64,000 nucleotides of DNA, from NCBI GenBank assembly GCA_035249985.1, contig DATFFP010000070.1:13805-77804 (forward strand). The letters are read 5' to 3'. The DNA is from JAICNG01 sp035249985 (GTDB taxonomy: Bacteria; Gemmatimonadota; Gemmatimonadetes; Gemmatimonadales; Gemmatimonadaceae). Shown here piece after piece: positions 35,011-42,695 of the stretch. A program made the translations under genes and the position numbers. The first letter of the stretch is position 1; each line of letters opens with the position of its first letter. A model generated the notes under the pieces. The model was not told where the DNA came from. It made no database searches and was given only the letters and a program-made list of their open reading frames with translations.

Positions 35011-37962
35011 GTGACGCTGTCATGCGCTGCAGGACCCCTCATTCGCGTGACCCACCTGCTCGACGCCCTGAAGACGGGTTTTGCCGACGCCTATGCCGTC
35101 GAGCGAGAGCTACCTGGCGGCGGGATGAGCCGGCTCTTTCTCGCACGCGACCACTCGCTCCATCGGCAGGTCGTCATCAAGATCCTGCCGCCCGAGCTGA
35201 CGCACGAGGTCGGCGCCGCGCGGTTCGCGCGCGAAAGCAAAGTGACCGCGCAGCTGCAGCATCCGCACATCCTGCCGATTCTCGGCGCTGGCCAGCGTGG
35301 CGACTTCCTCTACTACATCATGCCGTACGTGTCCGGCGAATCGCTCCGGGCCCGGCTGCGACGTGAGGGTCGTCTCGAGGTGCAGGATGCCGTGCGGATT
35401 CTTTGCGAGATCGCCGATGCGCTCGCTTACGCACACGCCGAAGGGGTCATCCACCGCGACATCAAGCCGGAGAACATCCTGCTCGAGGGAAAGCACGCGG
35501 TCCTGGCGGACTTTGGCATCGCGCACGCGTTACATGCCGGAGAGGACGCCAGCCACCGACTGACCGCGTCGGGAATGGCGTTAGGCACCATTGGCTACAT
35601 GGCGCCGGAGCAGGCCGCCGGCGAGCGGTCCGTCGACGGTCGAGCGGACATTTATGCGCTCGGCATCGTCGGCTACGAGCTTCTCGCGGGGCATCCGCCG
35701 TTCGATGCTCCGACGGCGCAGGCGTTGCTGGTGGCGCACCTCACGGAGCAAGCGCAGCCGCTGACGCGCGAACGTCCCGAGGTCCCGCGTGTCGTGAGCG
35801 ATGCCATCGCGCGGGCGATCGCGAAGAGCCCGGATGATCGGTGGCAGACCGCCGACCTGCTTCGGGATGCTCTCGACGAGGCGCGGCTGCCGACGACCCA
35901 GATGCCTGGCGTTCGCCTCCCTCTGGCTTCGCGGCGGGCGAGGCTCGTGGGCGCGGGCGTCGCACTCGCGGCGCTCGCTGGCGGCGGCGTCATCGCACGG
36001 GAGACGCTCGGCTCGCCGCTCGATCCCAACGTCGTTGCCGTCGCACCGTTCGATGTGATCGCACCCGATGCTGAAACTCGGATGCTCTGGCGAGAGGGGA
36101 TCGTCGATGTTCTGACACGCAAACTCGACGGCGCCGGCCCGCTACGGTCCGTGTCTTCGGCGGTGGTCTTGAAGCGCTGGAAGGGTCGCGCCGACGCCGC
36201 ATCCGCGGCGTCACTCGGGGCGCGCACCGGCGCCGGGCTGGTCGTGTATGGTACGGTGCTGAGCGTCGGTGCGGATTCCATCGAGCTGTCGGCAACGCTC
36301 TACGACGTGCGACGGGGCGCGTCGATCGGCATCGAGGTAGAGCGCCGTGACGTCACGTCACAGATGGCGCGTCTGGCTGACTCGGTCTCGCTCGGCCTGC
36401 TGCGCGAGCTCGGACGAACCCGGCCGATCGGGGCCGTGCGGAGTTCGTCGTTAGGGTCGACGTCGATGCCCGCGCTGAAGGCATTCCTTCGCGGGGAACA
36501 GTACTATCGGCGAACCGCATGGGATTCGGCGATCGCGCAGTACGAGCTCGCGTTCTCCACCGATACGACGTTCGCGCTGGCGTTTCGACGGTTCGGCCTC
36601 ACCCGCTATTGGCAGCGGGGGGGACTCGATTCGCTGGTGACCGCGAGCCGTCTCCGGGCGGGAGCATTCAATCACCGACTGTCCCCCCGCGATTCACTGC
36701 TGCTGGTCGCGGACTCGCTCGCGGCAGCCATGACGGTGTCCGATGCGGACGGCCGCTATTGGATGCACGCGCGGCGTCTTTTTTCGTCGCTCGAGGCGGC
36801 GTCGCGGTTGTACCAGGACGATCCCGAGGTGTGGTCCGCACTCGGCGAAGCGCGACATCACTATGGCTACGGCGCGCCGGTGCGCGTGTCGGAGGCGAGC
36901 GTTCTGGAAGCCTTCGACCAGGCCATCGCGCTGGATTCGGCGTTCGCGCCCGCGTACATCCACGCCATCGAGCACGCGCTCACGCACCATGGAGCCAGGG
37001 AAGCGCGGCGCTATGCGCGGGCGTATCTCGCCCTCGATCCCTCCGATGCGGAGGCGGACGGTATCCGACTGGTCAGCGCTCTGCTCGATGAGAGAACCTC
37101 GAGCGAGTCGGTGGGGCAGCGGGTCGGGCTCGAGTCACGGGACGTCCTCACCAACGCCTGGTTTGCCATGCGGCGCCTCGCCGACACCTCCGAGTTGGCC
37201 ATTCGGATCGCCCGAAGACTGGCGACCTCCGCGGAGACGGCCAGCGAGGTGCAAACCTGGGACGGGCGCCTGGCACTGGCGCTCGCCTACCGCGGCCACG
37301 CGTCCGAAGCGCGATCGGTCGCTCGCTCGCTCAGCCCGCGACTCTTCTCCGAGCTCGCTCTCCTCGGCGCCATCCCCGAGGAGATGGCCCGGACCACCTT
37401 CGCTGACTGGCTCGCGAGCGGGAAGCTCACCGCCGCCCTTGCCCTCCCGTGGTGGAGCCAGCGCAACGAGGTGGCGTCGATCGCGCGGCTGATGCGTGTC
37501 GCCGAGCGGGAGCTCGCCAGCGACGACGCCGCGACCCGTCGGTCGGCTCAGTATGTACGCGGCGCGGGACACGCCTATCTGGCCCTCGCGCGGCTCGACA
37601 CCGCGCAGGCCCTGCGTGCATTCGCCGGACTCGCGGATACCTTGTGCCTAACGTGCTACGCCGACCGGCTCATCCACGCTCGTCTGCTCGTGGCACGGGG
37701 CGATCTGCGTGGGGCGAAGCACCTGTTTCAGGAACGGCTGTATGCGATGCTCAGCCCGCTCGAGATGCTGTTTCTCCTCGAGCACGCAGACGTCGCCGAG
37801 CGGCTCGGCGATCGACGTGCGGCGGTGGAGGCGTACCGCCGTGTCACGAGCACGTGGGCCCGCGCGGACCCCGCGCTCCAACCTGTAGTGGCGCGCGCCG
37901 TCCGGGCACTGGAGCGGATGGGCGAACGCGCTGGATACACCGTCGCATCGTCCTCGCCGTAA
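35011..37962 (+). CDS. Receptor-type Ser/Thr protein kinase with TolB-like and TPR ectodomain
   Basis: 983 residues. The kinase domain (about 25-300) has a Gly loop ('ELPGGGMSRLFLARD'), the lysine in VVIKIL, the catalytic loop HRDIKPEN at about 147, DFG in 'LADFGIAHA' and 'MAPEQAAGE'. One membrane helix follows (about 312-330, 'LVGAGVALAALAGGGVI'). Outside is a TolB/FlgO-like domain (about 340-470, 'VVAVAPFDVI' and 'GAGLVVYGTVLSV') and then TPR-like helix pairs to the end. GTG start at 35011; a GTG at 35047 is possible. A second kinase of identical layout is at 50024. Partner and signal are unknown. Confidence 0.93.
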   Translation: MTLSCAAGPLIRVTHLLDALKTGFADAYAVERELPGGGMSRLFLARDHSLHRQVVIKILPPELTHEVGAARFARESKVTAQLQHPHILPILGAGQRGDFLYYIMPYVSGESLRARLRREGRLEVQDAVRILCEIADALAYAHAEGVIHRDIKPENILLEGKHAVLADFGIAHALHAGEDASHRLTASGMALGTIGYMAPEQAAGERSVDGRADIYALGIVGYELLAGHPPFDAPTAQALLVAHLTEQAQPLTRERPEVPRVVSDAIARAIAKSPDDRWQTADLLRDALDEARLPTTQMPGVRLPLASRRARLVGAGVALAALAGGGVIARETLGSPLDPNVVAVAPFDVIAPDAETRMLWREGIVDVLTRKLDGAGPLRSVSSAVVLKRWKGRADAASAASLGARTGAGLVVYGTVLSVGADSIELSATLYDVRRGASIGIEVERRDVTSQMARLADSVSLGLLRELGRTRPIGAVRSSSLGSTSMPALKAFLRGEQYYRRTAWDSAIAQYELAFSTDTTFALAFRRFGLTRYWQRGGLDSLVTASRLRAGAFNHRLSPRDSLLLVADSLAAAMTVSDADGRYWMHARRLFSSLEAASRLYQDDPEVWSALGEARHHYGYGAPVRVSEASVLEAFDQAIALDSAFAPAYIHAIEHALTHHGAREARRYARAYLALDPSDAEADGIRLVSALLDERTSSESVGQRVGLESRDVLTNAWFAMRRLADTSELAIRIARRLATSAETASEVQTWDGRLALALAYRGHASEARSVARSLSPRLFSELALLGAIPEEMARTTFADWLASGKLTAALALPWWSQRNEVASIARLMRVAERELASDDAATRRSAQYVRGAGHAYLALARLDTAQALRAFAGLADTLCLTCYADRLIHARLLVARGDLRGAKHLFQERLYAMLSPLEMLFLLEHADVAERLGDRRAAVEAYRRVTSTWARADPALQPVVARAVRALERMGERAGYTVASSSP

Positions 37963-37972
37963 GAAGACCCCC

Positions 37973-37991
37973 GCGCCACAGTCTGTGGCGC
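37973..37991. other. Short hairpin after the kinase gene
   Basis: GCGCCACA (37973-37980) pairs perfectly with TGTGGCGC (37984-37991) around GTC, 10 bases after the kinase stop. It lacks a T-run, so it is at best a weak terminator. Confidence 0.4.
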
Positions 37992-38124
37992 ACATGCGCC
38001 CTCTACGCGTGCTACGCAGCGCCGGGCTTGTCCAAACGCGGGGAACAGGTGAACCGCAGCTGGCCTCGCCCCTGCTTCCGACGTCTCGGCTGCTCGCTCC
38101 TCACCTCCTAGAAAGGAATTTTCC

Positions 38125-38700
38125 ATGCCCCGCCTGTTCGCTGTCGCGCTCCTCCTGTTTGCGCTCGTCGGATGCGACACGCCGGTCGCACCCGGATCAC
38201 CGGGGACCACCGGTGTCGCCCTCGCACGCGCCGGCGACCCTCCGCCGCCACCTGAGGACGCGGACGTCTTTGGATTCTTCGGCGCGACAGCGCTTCTGAG
38301 AACGACGGACCTGGCCTTGATCGAAGAGCCGCCGGCAGGGACCGGAGCTCTCGAGTTCTCACTGGACGGCCGGTACTTCATCGGCGGCGGTGGCGTGAAC
38401 GGCTGGCTTCGCTTGGCGACGTCGACGGACAATGTGCTCACGCTCAATGACCCGCGCATCGTCTTTCGGGAGGATGGCGCCGTGGGTAGCGGCACCATCA
38501 AGGTGATCTTCGATCAGGGGTCCTTGCAGATCGTGCTCGCGGAGGACATCGCCGGCGCAACGTTCTCGCGCACATGTGCCGCCGGAGGTGCGCCATGTGC
38601 GGTGATCGACATCGCGGGTGCGGATTTTCTCGGCCTCGATGGTGTGTTCACCGAGGTCGACGGAACACTGGTGGTCGTCGCGGAAGTCGACGGCGGCTAG
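38125..38700 (+). CDS. Small lipoprotein of unknown function
   Basis: 191 residues. A lipoprotein signal with a perfect lipobox (LLFALVGC, Cys17) and a GAAAGGA ribosome site 7 bases before the ATG support the start. A Pro-rich linker (PPPPPE) follows. The rest (about 48-191) is predicted beta-rich, with repeating 'DG' turns and two cysteines near 'RTCAAGGAPC' that may form a disulfide. No family recognised. It stands alone after the kinase gene and could be a surface or periplasmic partner of it, but nothing in the sequence proves that. Confidence 0.8.
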   Translation: MPRLFAVALLLFALVGCDTPVAPGSPGTTGVALARAGDPPPPPEDADVFGFFGATALLRTTDLALIEEPPAGTGALEFSLDGRYFIGGGGVNGWLRLATSTDNVLTLNDPRIVFREDGAVGSGTIKVIFDQGSLQIVLAEDIAGATFSRTCAAGGAPCAVIDIAGADFLGLDGVFTEVDGTLVVVAEVDGG

Positions 38701-39027
38701 TCGGCGCTCCTTGTGGCGCGCTGATGCCGATTCTCGACACATGCCGCGCGACCGCGACAGGCCAGCAAACGGAAGATATTGGGTAAATCGTTGCGGGATA
38801 TGTCGTTATCGCACTGCCTCAGGGCGGCACCACCCCTGCACCTCCCGCGGCACGCCCCGCAGCCCGTGCCGGCGTAGACTCAACGCCTCCCCAGCGATCC
38901 GGCACGGGCTCGGTGGCGCCAGCCTAACGATCCGAGGCCGGGGGCATGGCGGCGGGATCATCTTCCCCAACAGCTCGAGAGCTCCGAGGTCGTGGTTCCT
39001 GCACCGCACACAACTCACCCCGACGCG
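38701..39027. other. 327-base gene-free stretch with one hairpin
   Basis: No credible reading frame on either strand. The one structure seen is a 12-bp perfect inverted repeat, AGCCCGTGCCGG (38861-38872) with its complement (38899-38910), separated by 26 bases. It is not followed by a T-run. It may belong to the leader of the SGNH hydrolase gene. No tRNA-like fold was found. Confidence 0.5.
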
Positions 39028-40104
39028 ATGACCGCACCCCGCCGCGCCGGGACGTGGAAGGTGCTCGGCATCATTGGCCTGTCGTTCATCATGGCGCTCG
39101 TGCTGGCCGAGCTCCTGCTCCGCCTGTTCGGCCTCGCCCCCACGGAAGGGCTCGCCACCGTGAACGTGTCGGACTTCCGGCGCCTGCCCGGCATCTTCGC
39201 CCCGAATCAGGAGCTGGTCGTTAGGCAGATTCGCGCGCTGCCCTACCGCGTGGCGATCGACAGCCTGGGGTACCGGGGAGCGGCGTTTCCCCGCGACAAG
39301 CCGCCTGGCGAAACGCGAATTCTCTTCGTCGGCGACTCCTTCATCCACGGCGATTTCGTCGACAACGACGAGACACTCCCCGCCCAGCTCGAGCGCGTGC
39401 TCGGCGAGCGGTGTCACAACGTGCGGGTCATCAATGCAGGGCTCGGCGGCTCGACGATTGTCGACCATCGCGAGCTCGTGGCCCGGGCGATGGTCCTTTC
39501 GCCAGACCTCGTGATCGTAGGGTTCAGCGAGAACGATGTCTCCGACCTCGGCCGGCCCACATCCATGTGGGAGCAGCTGCGTGAGAATCGCGAGCTCAAG
39601 TCGCGATTCCCCATGTCCCTGCTGTACGGGCCGCTCCGCAACACCGCGTTGTGGAATCTCGCGCTGGCGGTGCGCGGGCGGCTCAATGCCGCGCGTGGAG
39701 CGGAGGTTACGCCCGCGGCTCCGATCACGAGCGATTCCGACGGCGCCGTGGCGCGGCTACGGGATCGCTACGAGGCGGAGCTGATCGCGATTCGTGATCT
39801 GCTGCGCGCGCAAGACATCCCACTCGCCTTCGCGGCCTTCCCCGCTCATCTCACCGTGTCGGGCACCTGGCGCCCGGATCAGATACGATGGGCGGTGAGC
39901 ATGGCGTCCGAGGCCGGAATTCCGGCGTTCGACCTTCTGCCGACGCTCCAGGAGCTTCGCCTTCCCGCGGAGTCGCTGTTCCTGTTGCCGCACGATGGGC
40001 ACCCATCACCGAGGGGATACGGCGTCGGCGCGTCGTACCTCGCGGAAAGACTTGCCCAGCTTCCACCCCTCTCGGGCGTCTGTCGGACTCCCGCCACATC
40101 GTAA
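39028..40104 (+). CDS. Membrane-anchored SGNH/GDSL hydrolase
   Basis: 358 residues from ATG 39028 (MTAPRRAGTWKVL). One N-terminal membrane helix (about 12-30) is followed by a periplasmic SGNH domain: block I 'ILFVGDSFIHGD' with nucleophile Ser104, block II Gly in 'NAGLGGST', block III 'FSENDV' (N), and block V 'LPHDGHPSPRGY' with the Asp/His pair at 323-325. Such enzymes add or remove acetyl or acyl groups on polysaccharides or lipids. The AlgX/AlgJ-like layout (TM anchor plus SGNH) favours a role in envelope polysaccharide acetylation. It is convergent with leuS with only 9 bases between. Confidence 0.88.
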   Translation: MTAPRRAGTWKVLGIIGLSFIMALVLAELLLRLFGLAPTEGLATVNVSDFRRLPGIFAPNQELVVRQIRALPYRVAIDSLGYRGAAFPRDKPPGETRILFVGDSFIHGDFVDNDETLPAQLERVLGERCHNVRVINAGLGGSTIVDHRELVARAMVLSPDLVIVGFSENDVSDLGRPTSMWEQLRENRELKSRFPMSLLYGPLRNTALWNLALAVRGRLNAARGAEVTPAAPITSDSDGAVARLRDRYEAELIAIRDLLRAQDIPLAFAAFPAHLTVSGTWRPDQIRWAVSMASEAGIPAFDLLPTLQELRLPAESLFLLPHDGHPSPRGYGVGASYLAERLAQLPPLSGVCRTPATS

Positions 40105-40113
40105 GGTCGGCCG

Positions 40114-42579
40114 TTACATCACCAGATTGAGAAGTCGTCCGGGGACGAAGATCACCTTCTTCGGCGCCCCGGTCGCGAAGCGCTTGATGGCGTCGTCGGC
40201 GAGGGCGGCCGCGACGGCTTCCTCTCGGGTGATGTCCGGCTGCACGCGCAACCGGCCGCGCACCTTTCCGTTCACCTGGACGACGAGCTCGATGGTTTCC
40301 TCCGCGGCGAGCGCTTCATCGTAGCTGGGCCAGCCCGAATCGAACACGCCACGATCGTGACCGAGGCGCTGCCAGAGCTCCTCGGCAATGTGCGGCGCGA
40401 ATGGTGACACCAGCTGCACGAGCGGCTCGACCTCCGCGCGGTGGGCGCGTCGCTCGCCGGCCCGCAGGACGTTCATGTACTCCATCATTGCCGCGATGGC
40501 GGTGTTGTAGCCCAGCCGTGGGACGTCATCGCCGACCTTCCTGATGGTCTGGTGCAGCTTGCGCAGCACCTGCGGATCGGGGGCCCCATCGTCCCGCCGC
40601 TCGAGCACCGTTGCCCACAGCCGGTCGAGGAAGCGCCGGACGCCGGAGATGCTGCGGTCGCGGAAATCGCCCCCCTCCTCGAAGGGGCCGAGGAACATGA
40701 GGTAGGTTCGAAACGCGTCCGCGCCCCACTCCCGGATGTACTCGTCAGGTACCACGACGTTGCCGCGGCTCTTCGACATCTTGGCGCCTTCGCGCACGAT
40801 CATGCCGTGCGCCCGAAAGCGCTTGAAGGGCTCCTCGAAGTCGACGTGACCGAGCTCCTGCAGCACCATCGTGATGAACCGCGAGTAGAGCAGGTGCAGC
40901 ACCGCGTGCTCATTGCCGCCGATGTACGACGTAACGGGAAGCCAGCGGCGCGTGCGCGCAGGATCGAACGGCTGGTCGTCGAATTCCGTGCTCGGGTACC
41001 GGAGAAAGTACCACGCACTGTCGAGGAACGTGTCCGAGACATCGGTCTCACGCCGCCCCATTTTCCCGCACTCCGGGCACGGCACCCGGTACCACTCCTC
41101 GTGTCGCGCGAGCGGCGAGATGCCAGTGTCGTCGGGGCGGAAGTCCTTCACGTAGGGAAGCTCGACCGGCAGATCCTTCTCGGGCACACCCCGCATGCCG
41201 CAGTCATCGCAATAAATGATGGGGATGGGCGGGCCCCAGTACCGTTGGCGCGAGATGCACCAGTCGTGGAGCCGGTAATTCACCACCGGCCTGGCGACGC
41301 CAGCGGCCTCGAGCCACGCGACGATTCGGCGCTTCGCCTCCGGAACGGTCAGGCCATCGAATTGCGCCGAATGCACGATCACGCCGCGCTCGTTGTCGGT
41401 GTACGGGGCGTCCACCGGCGCATCCGCCTGACCCAGGGCTTCGGCGACCACGCGCACGATCGGCAATCCGTACCGGGTGGCAAACTCGAAGTCGCGCTCA
41501 TCGTGGCCCGGCACTGCCATGATCGCGCCGGTGCCATACTCCATGAGCACGTAATCGGCGATCCAGATGGGAATCGCCTCGCCCGTGGCTGGATTGCGCG
41601 CGAACGCGCCGGTGAAGACGCCGGTCTTCTCGCGGGATTCGACGCTCTTCCGCGTCGTCAGGTCCTGCCGCTTGGTGCGCTCGACGTAGGCTGCAACATC
41701 GGTCCGCCGGGCTTCGGTCGTCAGTGCATCGACGAGCGGATGCTCCGGCGCGAGTACGAGATACGTAGCCCCGAAGATCGTGTCCGCACGCGTCGTGAAC
41801 ACCGGAATCCGAGCTTCCTCGTTCCTTGTTCCTCGTTCGACGTCAAAAACGATCTCCGCCCCTTCCGACCGGCCAATCCAGTTCCGCTGCGCATTCTTCG
41901 TCGACTCGGACCAATCGATCCAGTCCAGATTATCGAGGAGGCGAGACGCGTAGTCGGTAATGCGGAAGAACCACTGCTCGAGGGATCGCTGCTCGACCGC
42001 TGTTCCGCAGCGCTCGCATGCGCCGTTGATCACCTGCTCATTGGCGAGGACGGTCTTGTCGAACGGACACCAGTTGACCGCCGCCTTCTGCTTGTACGCA
42101 AGACCGCGATTCAGCAGCTGGAGAAAGATCCACTGGGTCCACTTGTAGTACCGCGGATCGGTGGTCGACAGCTCGTGATCCCAATCGAGCATGAGTCCGG
42201 CTCGCCGCAGCTGCCGCCGGAAGTTCTCGATGTTCTGGGGGATCAGCTCCCGGGGATGAACGTCGACCTTGAGGGCGTAATTCTCGGAGTGGATACCGAA
42301 CGCGTCGAACCCAATCGGCTCGAATACGGTGTGCCCTTGGAGCCGCTGGAATCGTCCAAAGATGTCGTTCCCCGTGAACGCGAAGAGGTTGCCGATGTGC
42401 AACCCCTCCGCCGAGGGGTACGGGAACATCATCAGGACGTAGTACGGCCGTTCGCCCGCATCGAGGTCGGCGCGGTTCGTTCCCTGGGCCTGCCACCGAG
42501 CCTGCCACTTCTCCTCGATGGCGGCGGGGTCGTAATTCGCCGATTCCTCGGCTAACGGTCTGGACGTCGTGAGAGTCAT
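40114..42579 (-). CDS. leuS: Leucyl-tRNA synthetase
   Basis: 821 residues from ATG 42579 (MTLTTSRPLAEESANYDP). Class I synthetase charging tRNA-Leu. The HIGH-box is 'GLHIGN' (Asn in place of the last His) and the KMSKS box is exact (GAKMSKSRGN). The CP1 editing domain begins at about residue 257 (VFTTRADTIFGATYLVLAPEH) and includes 'GTGAIMAVPGHDERD'; zinc cysteines are present in two pairs. Odd: residues about 247-255 (ERGTRNEEA), just before the editing domain, are a translation of three and a half copies of the GGAACGA heptamer that forms family G repeats elsewhere in this window. Seven codons equal three heptamers, so the frame is kept. This must be tolerated in an essential enzyme. Confidence 0.97.
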   Translation of the reverse strand: MTLTTSRPLAEESANYDPAAIEEKWQARWQAQGTNRADLDAGERPYYVLMMFPYPSAEGLHIGNLFAFTGNDIFGRFQRLQGHTVFEPIGFDAFGIHSENYALKVDVHPRELIPQNIENFRRQLRRAGLMLDWDHELSTTDPRYYKWTQWIFLQLLNRGLAYKQKAAVNWCPFDKTVLANEQVINGACERCGTAVEQRSLEQWFFRITDYASRLLDNLDWIDWSESTKNAQRNWIGRSEGAEIVFDVERGTRNEEARIPVFTTRADTIFGATYLVLAPEHPLVDALTTEARRTDVAAYVERTKRQDLTTRKSVESREKTGVFTGAFARNPATGEAIPIWIADYVLMEYGTGAIMAVPGHDERDFEFATRYGLPIVRVVAEALGQADAPVDAPYTDNERGVIVHSAQFDGLTVPEAKRRIVAWLEAAGVARPVVNYRLHDWCISRQRYWGPPIPIIYCDDCGMRGVPEKDLPVELPYVKDFRPDDTGISPLARHEEWYRVPCPECGKMGRRETDVSDTFLDSAWYFLRYPSTEFDDQPFDPARTRRWLPVTSYIGGNEHAVLHLLYSRFITMVLQELGHVDFEEPFKRFRAHGMIVREGAKMSKSRGNVVVPDEYIREWGADAFRTYLMFLGPFEEGGDFRDRSISGVRRFLDRLWATVLERRDDGAPDPQVLRKLHQTIRKVGDDVPRLGYNTAIAAMMEYMNVLRAGERRAHRAEVEPLVQLVSPFAPHIAEELWQRLGHDRGVFDSGWPSYDEALAAEETIELVVQVNGKVRGRLRVQPDITREEAVAAALADDAIKRFATGAPKKVIFVPGRLLNLVM
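41814..41840 (-). repeat. Family G heptamer array inside leuS (G0)
   Basis: On the minus strand about 3.7 copies of GGAACGA/GGAACAA run in frame through leuS. No clear opposite arm is nearby, so this is a single arm rather than a palindrome. The same unit occurs between genes at 54356-54440 and 54859-54886. Confidence 0.8.
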
Positions 42580-42635
42580 GTGAGGGCGGGCGGGATGGCG
42601 TAGACGTCGCCGCTCCCGGTGCACTGCCGATGTCG

Positions 42636-42664
42636 AGCGCTTAAGCGCTTGCCTAATTGCAATT
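42636..42664. promoter_or_regulatory. AT-rich palindromes in the leuS/chemoreceptor divergent promoter
   Basis: A perfect 14-base palindrome AGCGCTTAAGCGCT (42636-42649), and 5 bases later a 10-base palindrome AATTGCAATT (42655-42664). They stand out in an otherwise GC-rich 116-base divergent gap. They are candidate operator and promoter elements for leuS (minus) and the chemoreceptor gene (plus). No T-box structure was recognised. Confidence 0.45.
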
Positions 42665-42695
42665 TAGCAGCAGGGACCGCGCAGACAAGCGAGCG

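Noticed and set aside
37973..37991. Strong intrinsic terminator after the first kinase gene
   Set aside because: The stem is only 8 bp and lacks a T-run; kept only as a weak hairpin.
40441..42555. 704-codon open frame on the plus strand opposite leuS
   Set aside because: It is the antisense shadow of a high-GC gene; leuS on the minus strand has full family motifs, and the opposite frame has no recognisable domain.
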